Numbered from the stretch's first letter, positions 6,898-16,047 are shown. The stretch is 40,200 nt of DNA from an uncultured Bacilli bacterium (GCA_947588765.1 CANPZG010000008.1:1-40200); one strand, 5' to 3'. Notes: generated by a model not told the origin, from the sequence alone. Made by a program: numbers and translations.

Positions 6898-8193
6898 ATG
6901 AAATTATTTAACATATTTAAGAAAAATAAAACAAGATTTGTAACTCAGGAACTAATAAGTTTAAATGCTTTAGCTAAAGTTCCTAGTATTGATTATTTTA
7001 AAGATAATAATCAGTTTTTGTTGTTGATTAATTTAAGAAAAAAAGAATATCTCGAAACTTTAATTAAAGAAAAAGTGTTAACCAGTAGTGAATTAAAAAG
7101 TGGAAAGTTACAAGATAAATTAAATATGTTACATAACTTAATTGAACAAAATACTTTAGGTAATGATTTATTTGAAAAAGTTATATTTGATGAAGAAGAT
7201 AAAGTAAAAGCTTTAATAATCCTGCGAAAATTTACAATATATAATGAAAAGATAATAGAACTAGAAGAAGAAGTCGTAAGTAGAATAATAGCCTTAAAAG
7301 AAATATTAAAAAGAACTTTTTTAAATAAACCAAAAAGAATAAGTATTATAAACGAAGTAAATAGATTAACCAATGTATTTATTATCTTAATGAATCAAAA
7401 AGAAACATTAAGAGTATGTTTAAGCAACTATAGTAAGAAGTGTTTTGATATAACGAAAGAAAGAGATAAAGCGAAAGAAGAAACATTAATTAAGAAAAGA
7501 AAAAAAGAACTAAATGAATATCAAGAACAAACTTTTGGTAAAATAGATACCAAAATAAATAACTTAAGTGATATGGCTCTAGTAGAAGTAGCTTTAGAGG
7601 AATATATTTATGTTAATAAAGAAAAAATAAATGAAGAAATAGCTAATTTAAATGAAGCATCTTTATTGAATAATGGCCTTGATAATTTAAAAAAGGTAAT
7701 CACTAAATTTAATCTTTATTACGAACTTGGCAAAAATGTTATTCCTATTGATTATATTAAAAAATTATATGAAATTAAATTTAGACTTTTAACAACGGGT
7801 ATAGTGGGTTGCATAGAACCATTTATAAGTGAAGAAACATCTAAATTAGAATTAGAAACATATGAAGAAATAATTAATGACCTTCTTAATAAAATTTTTC
7901 TTCAAAAAGAAAATATTGATTATGGTAAATATTGGAAAAAATTAATATTATTAATAAAAGATGATTTAAGAGATAAAGATGGAAAAATTAATCCTTTAGA
8001 AATATTAGAAAATAGATATAAATTAAACTTATTATTAGCAATTTCTAATAATAAATTGGATATTTTTTATCAAAATTATGATGTTATTGCAAATAAAAAT
8101 ATTTATATTAAACGAATTTTAGAAGAAATTGCTTATACTCATTTAATAGAAAAAAGATTTTCAAGTTATTCAAAAATATTAAAGAAACATTAA
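6898..8193 (+). CDS. hypothetical Lys/Glu-rich helical protein
   Basis: This 431-residue protein is not recognised. It opens MKLFNIFKKNKTRF and is almost wholly alpha-helical by composition, with charged coiled-coil stretches (about residues 80-135 and 195-240). It has no signal peptide, no convincing membrane helix and no catalytic motif. The start at 6898 has SD aaggg 7-8 nt upstream and lies correctly downstream of the promoter. It stands alone, downstream of the folded repeat element and upstream of a candidate small RNA. Confidence 0.6.
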   Translation: MKLFNIFKKNKTRFVTQELISLNALAKVPSIDYFKDNNQFLLLINLRKKEYLETLIKEKVLTSSELKSGKLQDKLNMLHNLIEQNTLGNDLFEKVIFDEEDKVKALIILRKFTIYNEKIIELEEEVVSRIIALKEILKRTFLNKPKRISIINEVNRLTNVFIILMNQKETLRVCLSNYSKKCFDITKERDKAKEETLIKKRKKELNEYQEQTFGKIDTKINNLSDMALVEVALEEYIYVNKEKINEEIANLNEASLLNNGLDNLKKVITKFNLYYELGKNVIPIDYIKKLYEIKFRLLTTGIVGCIEPFISEETSKLELETYEEIINDLLNKIFLQKENIDYGKYWKKLILLIKDDLRDKDGKINPLEILENRYKLNLLLAISNNKLDIFYQNYDVIANKNIYIKRILEEIAYTHLIEKRFSSYSKILKKH

Positions 8194-8204
8194 TAATTAA
8201 ATAC

Positions 8205-8322
8205 TTGTCAAATGAAAAAATTTATGATATGTTTTTGATATATCAAGAGAAATTATTAAGTTGATTAAAATCACAATAATAAGCATAATTATGATTGTAG
8301 AAAGGTATTTCTCTTGTTTTTT
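8205..8322 (+). ncRNA. candidate small RNA with its own promoter and U-tract
   Basis: TTGTCA (8205-8210), a 17-nt spacer and TATGTT (8228-8233) would start RNA near 8240. A 10-bp perfect stem pairs 8244-8253 (caagagaaat) with 8307-8316 (atttctcttg) and is followed at once by TTTTTT. Its loop holds an inner hairpin around cataattatg (acaat 8273-8277 with attgt 8294-8298). The RNA would be about 80 nt. No known family is recognised, and a long-loop terminator for the upstream gene is the alternative. Confidence 0.4.
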
Positions 8323-8335
8323 ATTTAAATTAAAG

Positions 8336-8364
8336 TTGAGAAAAATATTATTTTATAGTAAAAT
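8336..8364 (+). promoter_or_regulatory. sigma-A promoter of yneF-like gene
   Basis: TTGAGA (8336-8341), 17 nt, TAAAAT (8359-8364), then an aagaggtg SD and ATG 8385. Confidence 0.65.
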
Positions 8365-8384
8365 TGTATTAAGAGGTGAATGAT

Positions 8385-8594
8385 ATGGGTAAATTAATTT
8401 TATACTTAATAATTGGAATTGTAATTGGTCTTATAATAGGTTTTTTCCTTACCAGATTATTATTTAAAAAACAAATGGAAAAGAATCCCCCTATTAATGA
8501 AAAGATGATTGAAGCGATGATGAGTAGTATGGGAAGAAAACCTAGTCAAAAACAAGTAAAACAAGTAATGGCTCAAATGAATCGTTATAAATAG
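8385..8594 (+). CDS. yneF: YneF family (UPF0154) small membrane protein
   Basis: This 69-residue protein has one N-terminal transmembrane helix (GKLILYLIIGIVIGLIIGFF) and the conserved cytosolic tail KNPPINEKMIEAMMSSMGRKPSQKQ. The tail is the YneF signature. The family is widespread in Bacilli, including Mollicutes, and its exact role is unknown. In-frame GTG 8376 is part of the SD, so ATG 8385 is the start. The next gene follows after 8 nt and is probably co-transcribed. Confidence 0.9.
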   Translation: MGKLILYLIIGIVIGLIIGFFLTRLLFKKQMEKNPPINEKMIEAMMSSMGRKPSQKQVKQVMAQMNRYK

Positions 8595-8602
8595 GTGTAG
8601 TA

Positions 8603-9244
8603 ATGGTTAGAACTATACAAAGTGAAATGTTAAAACAAAAGAGAGAAAAAGAAAAAAAAGAGGAAGAAAAAAAAGCTAAATTAGAAAAACAAAGAATCAA
8701 AAATTATAATCTTATTCGTTTTATGCATTTAAATATAAATCCAAATTTAAAAAGTTTACTTATGGAAATTGCTTTTAATTATGAAATAAATTATCAAGAA
8801 ACCGGCTATAAAAAATTAAAAGTTTTATTTGATGAAAGTATTCTCAGTTTTGATTATTTAATTCAAGAATTAACTAATGCGTATGATATAACAATTCCCC
8901 AAAATGTTGAGGAATATAATGCTTTAAAATTATTTTTTGAAAGAAATTTATTAGTTATTTTTAATTATTTTTTAGCTTTTTTATCATCCCAAGATATTAA
9001 AAAAATATTTACTCTTTTTGACTATAGTCAAAAAGAATATGCACGAGAATTAATTTTAAAAAATATTAATGAAATAGATGAAAATGAAAAGGAAGAAATT
9101 TTAAAAATCATTAATGAAGAAAAATTTGATTCTGTTCATTTAATTAATGATTTAAATAATAATAATTTAGATGATATAAAAAATAATAAAGAAAGCTTTA
9201 AAAATCTTTTTATAGATAATAAAAGTAGAGAACGAAAAATATAA
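8603..9244 (+). CDS. hypothetical protein, second gene after yneF
   Basis: This 213-residue protein is not recognised. Residues 1-35 are an extremely charged helix (KQKREKEKKEEEKKAKLEKQ), followed by a predicted all-helical domain (about 40-160) rich in aromatic and aliphatic residues, and an Asn/Lys-rich tail. There is no signal peptide. It follows yneF by 8 nt, so it is probably an operon partner. A terminator-like hairpin follows at 9271-9313. Confidence 0.55.
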   Translation: MVRTIQSEMLKQKREKEKKEEEKKAKLEKQRIKNYNLIRFMHLNINPNLKSLLMEIAFNYEINYQETGYKKLKVLFDESILSFDYLIQELTNAYDITIPQNVEEYNALKLFFERNLLVIFNYFLAFLSSQDIKKIFTLFDYSQKEYARELILKNINEIDENEKEEILKIINEEKFDSVHLINDLNNNNLDDIKNNKESFKNLFIDNKSRERKI

Positions 9245-9270
9245 TTTATTAATATCTAATTTACATATTT

Positions 9271-9313
9271 AAAAGTAAATCAATAAATTTTTATTAAAAT
9301 ATTTACTTTTTTT
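9271..9313 (+). terminator. rho-independent terminator after the yneF operon
   Basis: aaaagtaaat (9271-9280) pairs with atttactttt (9301-9310), and Ts follow. The loop is AT-rich with weaker inner pairing. Confidence 0.6.
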
Positions 9314-9364
9314 GCATATTTTGATAAAATTTTAATATAAGAATAAAGAGGTGTGTTATAAATT

Positions 9365-10222
9365 ATGAAAGATTTTATTTATAATTTGTATAGCAATGAT
9401 AATTTCACGGTTATTTTGACTATTATTTTAGTTATTTTAGTAATCGCCTTTTTCATTGTTTTATTTTTTGGTAAGAAGGATAAGAAGTTGCAAGAAACGC
9501 AAAGGTTACAAAAATTAAATGATGCTTTTAAAGAAGAAAAAACGGAAGAAAAAGTTGAAGTAGCGAAAGATGAAATTAAAGAAGAAAATAAAGATTCGGT
9601 AGTTATAGTTAAACCTATGGATGAACCTCCTTTTGAAGGTATGGCAGAAGAAGTAAAGACTGAACCAATGAGCGAAGAACCAAAAGTGGAAGTTCCTCCT
9701 GTAAAACCAATTGAAGAAATTAAAGTAGCACCAGTTGAAGAAAAAGAAGAAGTTAAATTGGAAGAAGAAAAACCTCAACCATTAGTGGAAGAACCAAAAA
9801 CTGATAGTATTCCAGAACCAAGTGATGTTATAGTAAAAGAATTTAATCCTAATGAAGATATGCCGGATGTCAAAGATTTTCATTTTGATGAATTAAGTGC
9901 CTCTTTAGAAAAAGAATTAACTGCTTTAGAAAATATTAAAAATGAATTTAACAGTATTAATGTTGAAAAAGAAGAAAAGGTAGAATTACCTAAAGAAAAT
10001 AAAGAAGAAATTGAATTACCAAAAATAGAAGAAAAGAAAGAAAAAAGTTCACCCCAAGTATTTAGTTCTGTTTTTGTTAAAAAAGAACCTATTGAAGATA
10101 CAGCGGAATTTGATTTACCAACATTGAAAGAAGAAAAAAAGCCGGAAGTGGAAACTAAAGAAGAAAAAGGATTTAGTTTTAATGATATTGAAGGCGAAAG
10201 TTACAATTTAAATGACAAATAA
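9365..10222 (+). CDS. membrane-anchored Glu/Pro/Lys-rich protein upstream of parE
   Basis: This 285-residue protein has one N-terminal membrane helix (about residues 14-36, FTVILTIILVILVIAFFIVL), then a basic stop-transfer (GKKDKK). The rest is a long low-complexity cytosolic tail dominated by Glu, Lys, Pro and Val (EEPKVEVPPVKPIEE). The layout recalls ZipA-like tethers, but no globular C-terminal domain is visible. The SD gaggtg is about 11 nt from ATG, rather far. A terminator overlapping the parE promoter follows, so it need not be co-transcribed with parE. Confidence 0.55.
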   Translation: MKDFIYNLYSNDNFTVILTIILVILVIAFFIVLFFGKKDKKLQETQRLQKLNDAFKEEKTEEKVEVAKDEIKEENKDSVVIVKPMDEPPFEGMAEEVKTEPMSEEPKVEVPPVKPIEEIKVAPVEEKEEVKLEEEKPQPLVEEPKTDSIPEPSDVIVKEFNPNEDMPDVKDFHFDELSASLEKELTALENIKNEFNSINVEKEEKVELPKENKEEIELPKIEEKKEKSSPQVFSSVFVKKEPIEDTAEFDLPTLKEEKKPEVETKEEKGFSFNDIEGESYNLNDK

Positions 10223-10224
10223 GA

Positions 10225-10264
10225 GGGATAAAAGTTGATTTTATTCCTTTTTTCTTGGTATAAT
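10225..10264 (+). promoter_or_regulatory. terminator overlapping the parE promoter
   Basis: gggataaaa (10225-10233) pairs with ttttattcc (one G-T pair), followed by a T-run, closing the upstream gene. Within it starts TTGATT (10235-10240), 18 nt before TATAAT (10259-10264), a good sigma-A promoter. SD aaaggtg precedes ATG 10284. Confidence 0.6.
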
Positions 10265-10283
10265 TATTAAAGGTGAATAGAAT

Positions 10284-12188
10284 ATGGCAAAATATGATGA
10301 AACATCGATTAAAATTTTAGAGGGCTTAGAAGCTGTTAGAAAAAGACCGGGGATGTATATTGGTTCTACTGATAAAAGAGGAATGCATCATTTAGTATGG
10401 GAAATAGTTGATAATGCTATAGATGAAGTTATTAATGGTTATGGTAATCATATCAAAGTTATTATTAATAATGATGGTTCAGTTACAGTCGCGGACAATG
10501 GTCGGGGTGTTCCCACGGGAATGCATGAATCTGGAAAAAGTGCAACGGAAGTAATTTATACTATTTTACATGCTGGTGGTAAATTCACGGAAGATGGCTA
10601 TAAAGTTTCCGGAGGGTTACATGGTGTTGGTGCCAGTGTCGTTAATGCCTTAAGTAAATACATGCAAGTTTTATCTTATCGTGATGGTAAAATTTGTATG
10701 ATTGAATTTGAGAATGGTGGAAAAGTTAAATCACCATTAAAAGAAGTTGGTAAAACCAATAAAACGGGAACAATAGTTAAATTTTTACCAGATCCCGAAA
10801 TATTTAAAAATTGTAATTTTTCATTTACGACAATTAGTGAAAGAATGCAAGAAACAGCTTTTTTACAAAATGGTTTAACTATTGATGTCATCGATGAAGC
10901 TGATAAAAAAGAAGCTAGATATCATTATGATAATGGTCTTATTAGTTTCGTTGAATATATGAATGAAGATAAAGAACAATTACATAAAGTAATTAGTTTT
11001 AGCAATACCAAAAATAAAATTGAAGTAGATATTGCGATGCAATATACTAGTTCTTATAATGAATCAATTTTATCATTTGTTAATAATGTTAAGACAGTTG
11101 ATGGTGGTTCCCATGAAGTAGGATTTAAAACGGGAATTACCAAAGCCTTTAATGATTATGCAAAAAATAATAATTTATTTAAAGGTAAAGATACTTCTTT
11201 AGATGGAGCCGATGTAAGAGAAGGGTTAACAGCCGTAATTTCATTGAAAATCCCCGAAGAACTCTTACAATTCGAAGGCCAAACCAAAGGAAAATTAGGA
11301 ACTCCAGAAGCTAGAAGTGTCACCGAAAGTATCACTTATGAATCATTAAAATTTTTCTTAGAAGAAAATAAAGAAGTAGCTTTAACTATTTTAGATAAAG
11401 CTATGAAAAGTAAAGTGGCGAGAGAAGCAGCTCGTAAGGCTCGTGAAGAAGCTCGTAATGGTAAAAATAAAAGTAAATTAGAAAAAATATTATCTTCGAA
11501 ACTTGCTCCAGCGCAAAGTAAAAATCCGAAGATAAATGAATTATTTTTAGTCGAAGGAAATTCGGCTGGTGGTTCAGCTAAAGGAGGAAGAGATAGAAAA
11601 TTCCAAGCAATTTTACCATTAAGAGGTAAAGTTATAAATGGAGAAAAAGCTAGTCTTGATGAACTACTTAAAAATGAAGAAATTAATACCATTATTCATA
11701 CAGTAGGGGCTGGTGTTGGCCAAAGTTTTGATGCCAGTGAATCTAACTATGATAAAGTTATAATAATGACCGATGCCGATGTCGATGGAGCCCATATTCA
11801 AGTTTTACTTTTAACGTTCTTTTATCGTTATATGCGGGGGTTAATTGAAGATGGTAAATTATATTTAGCTATGCCACCATTATATAAATTAGATTATGGT
11901 AAAAAAAGATTTTATGCCTATACCGATGAAGAGTTAAATGAAATAAAAAATAGTAATCCAGGTAAATGTACAATTCAAAGATACAAAGGTTTAGGGGAAA
12001 TGAATCCCGAACAACTTTGGGAAACAACAATGAATCCTGATACGCGTAGTTTAATTCGCATTAATATTAATGATGCCTCTTTAGCTGAAAAACGCGTTAG
12101 TGTTTTGATGGGGGATAAAGTTGAACCACGTAAAGATTGGATTAATGAAAATGTCGAATTTACTATGGAAGACGACTATCGGATATAA
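10284..12188 (+). CDS. parE: DNA topoisomerase IV subunit B (ParE)
   Basis: This 634-residue ATPase subunit decatenates chromosomes with ParC. GHKL motifs are clear: E40 and N44 in WEIVDNAIDE, DNGRGVP (71-77) and GGLHGVG (110-116). The TOPRIM domain has its acidic residues at E424 and D497/D499/D501 (DADVDG). ParE rather than GyrB is chosen because of LAPAQSKNPKINELFLVEG and RDRKFQAILPLRGKVIN, which match Gram-positive ParE, and because parC follows 12 nt later. The first TOPRIM block reads EGNSAGG rather than the commoner EGDSAGG. Confidence 0.93.
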   Translation: MAKYDETSIKILEGLEAVRKRPGMYIGSTDKRGMHHLVWEIVDNAIDEVINGYGNHIKVIINNDGSVTVADNGRGVPTGMHESGKSATEVIYTILHAGGKFTEDGYKVSGGLHGVGASVVNALSKYMQVLSYRDGKICMIEFENGGKVKSPLKEVGKTNKTGTIVKFLPDPEIFKNCNFSFTTISERMQETAFLQNGLTIDVIDEADKKEARYHYDNGLISFVEYMNEDKEQLHKVISFSNTKNKIEVDIAMQYTSSYNESILSFVNNVKTVDGGSHEVGFKTGITKAFNDYAKNNNLFKGKDTSLDGADVREGLTAVISLKIPEELLQFEGQTKGKLGTPEARSVTESITYESLKFFLEENKEVALTILDKAMKSKVAREAARKAREEARNGKNKSKLEKILSSKLAPAQSKNPKINELFLVEGNSAGGSAKGGRDRKFQAILPLRGKVINGEKASLDELLKNEEINTIIHTVGAGVGQSFDASESNYDKVIIMTDADVDGAHIQVLLLTFFYRYMRGLIEDGKLYLAMPPLYKLDYGKKRFYAYTDEELNEIKNSNPGKCTIQRYKGLGEMNPEQLWETTMNPDTRSLIRININDASLAEKRVSVLMGDKVEPRKDWINENVEFTMEDDYRI

Positions 12189-12200
12189 TGGGGGAAAATT

Positions 12201-14702
12201 ATGGAAAATATTTTAAAAAGAATTGAAGATTATGCTTTAGAGTACATTATGGGTGATCGTTTTGGTAAATATGCCAAAGAAATAATTTTGGATAGAGCTA
12301 TACCTGATGTTAGGGATGGTTTAAAACCCGTCCAAAGAAGAATTCTATATTATATGTATGATGAACATAATACTTATGATAAAAATTATATTAAATGTGC
12401 TTATACGGTAGGTGGGGTTTTAGGTAAATTCCATCCTCATGGCGATTCCAGTGTCTATGATGCTATGATAAGAATGAGTCAATGGTGGAAACAAAATACT
12501 ATTTTAATTGATGTTCATGGTAATAATGGTTCCATGGATGGTGATGGACCAGCAGCATATCGTTATACGGAAGCAAGACTTTCTAAAATTAGTGAAGAAT
12601 TATTAAAAGATTTAGATAAAGAAACTGTTAACTGGGCGCCAAACTTTGATGACCGTTTTTTAGAACCAACGGTTCTACCAGCAAAATTTCCTAACTTGCT
12701 TGTTAATGGTTGCAATGGAATTTCGGCAGGTTACGCTACAAACATTCCACCTCACAATTTAGGGGAAATAATTGATGCGACTATCAAAAGAATAGACTCA
12801 CCTAATTGTCGACTTGATACCATTTTGGAAATTGTTAAAGGACCAGACTTTCCCACTGGTGGTATTGTTGAAGGCAAACAAGGCATAATTGATGCTTTTA
12901 CGACTGGTCGTGGTCGGGTAGTAGTTCGTAGTAAAATTAGTTTTAATAAAGAAAAAGGTAAAAATCAAATTATTATTGATGAAATACCTTTTGAAGTTAA
13001 TAAACAACAATTAGTGGCCAAAATTGATAGCCTAAGAATTGATAAAAAAATCGATGGTATCGCCGAAGTTCGTGATGAAACCGATCGTGAAGGATTGCGT
13101 ATTGCGATTGATTTAAAGACAGGCGCTAATAAAGATTTAATTTTAAATTATTTACTTAAGAATACCGATTTACAAATATCATATAACTATAATATGGTTG
13201 CTATTGTAAATAGAACTCCTAAAACATTAGGTATTCTTGATATTTTAGATGCTTATATTGTTCATGATAAAGAAGTAATTACTAAAAGAACAGCATACGA
13301 ATTAAAAACTTATAAATTAAGATATCATATTGTGGAAGGTTTAATTAAAGCCATATCTATTTTGGATGAAGTAATTAAAACAATTAGAGCTAGTAAAAAT
13401 AAACAAGAATCAAAGGAAAATTTAGTTAAAAAATTTGATTTTACTTTAGAACAAGCTGAGGCCATAGTTACTTTACAACTTTATCGTTTATCTAATACCG
13501 ATATTGCAATATTAGAAGAAGAAGCGGCATCTTTACAAGCCAAGATAAAAACTTGTGAAGAAATATTAGGTGATGAAAATATCTTAAAAAATGTTATGAA
13601 AAATGAACTAAGAGAAATAAAGAAAAATTATAGTACTCCGCGGAAAACTTTAGTTAAGGAAGAAATCACTGAAATAAAAGTAGATATGAAAGAAATGATT
13701 AGTGATGAAAAAGTAATAGTTATCATTACTAATGATGGTTATGTAAAAAGAGTTAGTCTAAAAAGTTATAAAGCGGCTACTGATGAAACAACTATTAAAC
13801 CAGGAGATTTCATTACTAATAAATTTATTGTTAGTACTTTAGATACTTTATTACTATTTACTAACAAAGGTAATTATTTATATGTACCTATTCATATTAT
13901 TCCTGAAAGTAAATGGAAAGATTTAGGTAAACATATAAGTAATGTTATTATGATTAAAGAAGATGAAAAAATTGTTGGTAGTTTAATTTTGAAAGATCAA
14001 GATCGTAATATTATGTTATTTACCAAAAATGGTATGATTAAACAAGTTAATTTAAAATCATTTATCGTAACTAGATATAATAAACCACTTACAGCTATCA
14101 AATTAAAAGATAATGATGAACTAGTTAATGTATCAATGACTTATGATGATGTTTTATTTGTAACTCATAATGGTTATTACCTAAAATATAAGGAAAATGA
14201 AGTACCAACTATTGGGGTTAAAGGTAGTGGTGTAAAAGGTATTAACTTAAAAGATGATTATGTTATCTTTGCCTCATGTATAAAAAATGATAAAGAATAT
14301 TTAAATATATTTACTAATTATAGTACGGGTAAGAGATTAAAATTAAATGATTTAGTTACAATATCGCGAGCTAAAAAAGGTAATATGTTATTTAAGAAAA
14401 CTAAGAGTAAAGATTATAAAATCTTAAATGCTTACTTAACTGATAGTAAAGATATCAATATTTTGAAATATGATACTGATTTAGTCGAACTAAAAAATAG
14501 TGAAATTCCAATTATGGATTTAAATAGCACGGGAAGTATTATTTCCAAGAAAAAATATGATTTAGTTACTTTAAAGCCTTTACCAATTGAATTGAATAAT
14601 AATAATAATAATAATAATGTTAAGCAAGAAGAACCCAAGGAAGAAAAACAAGAAGAACAACAATTATCTTTTGCTGATTTCACGGAAAACTTTAAAATAT
14701 AG
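12201..14702 (+). CDS. parC: DNA topoisomerase IV subunit A (ParC)
   Basis: This 833-residue cleavage/rejoining subunit has its catalytic tyrosine at Y122 in the motif AAYRYTEARLS. The quinolone region reads GKFHPHGDSSVYDAM, with the usual serine and acidic positions present. The GyrA/ParC C-terminal beta-pinwheel blades follow (repeats such as VIVIITNDGYVKRV and IMLFTKNGMIKQV). The extreme C-terminus departs from the family: a run of seven Asn, encoded by an AAT microsatellite (near 14597-14618), then a Glu/Gln/Lys-rich tail. It is transcribed with parE and ends 4 nt before a hairpin. Confidence 0.94.
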   Translation: MENILKRIEDYALEYIMGDRFGKYAKEIILDRAIPDVRDGLKPVQRRILYYMYDEHNTYDKNYIKCAYTVGGVLGKFHPHGDSSVYDAMIRMSQWWKQNTILIDVHGNNGSMDGDGPAAYRYTEARLSKISEELLKDLDKETVNWAPNFDDRFLEPTVLPAKFPNLLVNGCNGISAGYATNIPPHNLGEIIDATIKRIDSPNCRLDTILEIVKGPDFPTGGIVEGKQGIIDAFTTGRGRVVVRSKISFNKEKGKNQIIIDEIPFEVNKQQLVAKIDSLRIDKKIDGIAEVRDETDREGLRIAIDLKTGANKDLILNYLLKNTDLQISYNYNMVAIVNRTPKTLGILDILDAYIVHDKEVITKRTAYELKTYKLRYHIVEGLIKAISILDEVIKTIRASKNKQESKENLVKKFDFTLEQAEAIVTLQLYRLSNTDIAILEEEAASLQAKIKTCEEILGDENILKNVMKNELREIKKNYSTPRKTLVKEEITEIKVDMKEMISDEKVIVIITNDGYVKRVSLKSYKAATDETTIKPGDFITNKFIVSTLDTLLLFTNKGNYLYVPIHIIPESKWKDLGKHISNVIMIKEDEKIVGSLILKDQDRNIMLFTKNGMIKQVNLKSFIVTRYNKPLTAIKLKDNDELVNVSMTYDDVLFVTHNGYYLKYKENEVPTIGVKGSGVKGINLKDDYVIFASCIKNDKEYLNIFTNYSTGKRLKLNDLVTISRAKKGNMLFKKTKSKDYKILNAYLTDSKDINILKYDTDLVELKNSEIPIMDLNSTGSIISKKKYDLVTLKPLPIELNNNNNNNNVKQEEPKEEKQEEQQLSFADFTENFKI

Positions 14703-14706
14703 AAAT

Positions 14707-14746
14707 AATCACCTATTTTAAACATAAAATAAAATAGGTGATTTTT
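14707..14746 (+). terminator. 14-bp terminator hairpin containing the ylbD Shine-Dalgarno
   Basis: aatcacctatttta (14707-14720) pairs perfectly with taaaataggtgatt (14730-14743) around a 9-nt loop, followed by a T-run. The 3' arm carries aggtg (14736-14740), the SD for ylbD whose ATG is at 14748. The hairpin can therefore end parEC transcripts and hide the ylbD ribosome site in read-through RNA. Confidence 0.75.
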
Positions 14747-14747
14747 C

Positions 14748-15125
14748 ATGAGTAAAAAAGAAGAATTTCGTAACTTTGTTAAAACTAAACCGGAACTGGC
14801 ATCATTCGTCGAAAAAGGAGAAATGACTTGGCAAAAGTTTTATGAATTATATGATTTATATGGTGAGGATAATGAAGTATGGAATAAATATAAGGGAGAA
14901 GATAGAGCTAATTTAAATATTACGGAAGGAATAAATAAAATAACTAATATGGTTAAAAATGTTGATATGAACTCCATTAAAAATCATATTAATACGGCCC
15001 AAAAAGCCATAGATTTAGTACAAGATTTTACAACTAAAAAAAGCGCTGATTTAGCATCTAACCTAGCTAGTTTAAATAAAGGCCCAGCAGCACCTAGACC
15101 CTTAAATAAATTTTTCGAGGATTAA
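14748..15125 (+). CDS. ylbD: YlbD-like putative coat protein
   Basis: This 125-residue protein has the YlbD pattern near its start: FRNFVKTKPELASFVEKGEMTWQ followed by YELYDLYGEDNEVWNKY. In Bacillus, YlbD is annotated as a putative spore coat protein, with weak functional evidence. The C-terminal half is helical and ends in an Ala/Pro stretch. The gene is followed after 1 nt by ylbE, the same pairing as in Bacillus. Confidence 0.75.
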   Translation: MSKKEEFRNFVKTKPELASFVEKGEMTWQKFYELYDLYGEDNEVWNKYKGEDRANLNITEGINKITNMVKNVDMNSIKNHINTAQKAIDLVQDFTTKKSADLASNLASLNKGPAAPRPLNKFFED

Positions 15126-15126
15126 C

Positions 15127-15348
15127 ATGCAATTACCTAATATCATTGCTTTTAAAGAAAATGAAAAAGAATATAATTATTTAAAACAAAATTCATATTA
15201 TTTTAAAGACTTAAATCGAGGAACTAAAAATTATAATAATTTCATTCAAGATATGAAAGTTAAGTATAAAGAAAGAACTACAGATAAATTAAATAATATG
15301 ATTGATAATATTGATATGATTTCATCAGTATTAGATATATTTAAATAA
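15127..15348 (+). CDS. ylbE: YlbE-like protein
   Basis: This 73-residue protein matches YlbE: a short helical protein with Y-x-YLKQNSYYFKDLNR (Bacillus: ...IREQPIWYRTLSR) and a C-terminal ...NMIDNIDMISSVLDIFK (Bacillus: ...RFSEGIQMASMMMHMF). Function is unknown. Start ATG 15127 lies 1 nt after the ylbD stop (SD gagg at 15117-15120), so the two genes are coupled. It abuts the convergent membrane gene with no gap. Confidence 0.75.
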   Translation: MQLPNIIAFKENEKEYNYLKQNSYYFKDLNRGTKNYNNFIQDMKVKYKERTTDKLNNMIDNIDMISSVLDIFK

Positions 15349-16047
15349 TTATTTTCTTACTAATTTATTTATTTTTTCTTGTTCATTAATATCTATTTCA
15401 GCAAAATTAAAGTTTAATAAATTATTTAAAGTATGATAATTACTATTAATATTATGTAATAAGTTATTTAAAGTTTCTCTCCATTTAGCCATATCACATC
15501 TTTTATGATATTGAATACTATGTAATTCAGTTAAATCTTTTTTCTTTTCTTGATTTAATTTTAAATCATTTATAATATCTTCTAAAGTATTAGCATCAAT
15601 TATTACTTTTATGTATTTCTTTTCTTTATGATAATTTATAAATAACTTAATACATCTTTCTAAATATATTAAAAATAATCCTAGAAAAGATATGGTTGAG
15701 AATAAAACATAATGACATAAATAAGTAATTAATATTACAATAATAAGTATTTTTGTTAAATCCATTACAAATTTATTTTTTAAGATATATTTATCTATTA
15801 AAGCATAATAGACATTTTTTAATTTATCATCTGGATTTTTTAAAACTTTAATTAATTCTTTATCTTCATAGATAGTAGTATTACATTTAGCTATTTCGAT
15901 ACTTAAATTATCCATATTTTTATCATATATTTGCATTTGATTATTAATAAGAATTAATTTATCTTCAATTTCTTTTTGATTTAATGTTAACCTTTCATTG
16001 ATTATTTTTGCTTTTTTAGCTTCCATTTTAATTTTTTCTTTTATCAT
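15349..16047 (-). CDS. hypothetical coiled-coil membrane protein
   Basis: About 232 residues: an N-terminal Lys/Glu coiled coil (about 1-75), two adjacent membrane helices (about 97-135, LTKILIIVILITYLCHYVLF and FLGLFLIYLERC), then a second cytosolic coiled coil. Not recognised. ATG 16047 is preferred because the SD gaggg abuts the upstream ATG 16053 with no spacing but lies 6 nt from 16047. Its stop directly abuts the ylbE stop (15348/15349). Confidence 0.55.
   Translation of the reverse strand: MIKEKIKMEAKKAKIINERLTLNQKEIEDKLILINNQMQIYDKNMDNLSIEIAKCNTTIYEDKELIKVLKNPDDKLKNVYYALIDKYILKNKFVMDLTKILIIVILITYLCHYVLFSTISFLGLFLIYLERCIKLFINYHKEKKYIKVIIDANTLEDIINDLKLNQEKKKDLTELHSIQYHKRCDMAKWRETLNNLLHNINSNYHTLNNLLNFNFAEIDINEQEKINKLVRK

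Noticed and set aside
9515-9778. Antisense Phe/Arg-rich ORF opposite the Glu/Pro/Lys-rich gene
   Set aside because: It is the mirror of a GAA/AAA-rich coding strand; composition is unnatural and no SD is present.
12152-12160. Spo0A-box-like tgtcgaa inside parE (and another inside the MBL gene near 23000)
   Set aside because: Both lie inside conserved coding sequence without a promoter, so they are likely chance matches.
14597-14618. AAT trinucleotide run as a phase-variation tract
   Set aside because: Changes would add or remove whole Asn codons and not shift the frame, so it cannot act as an on/off switch.
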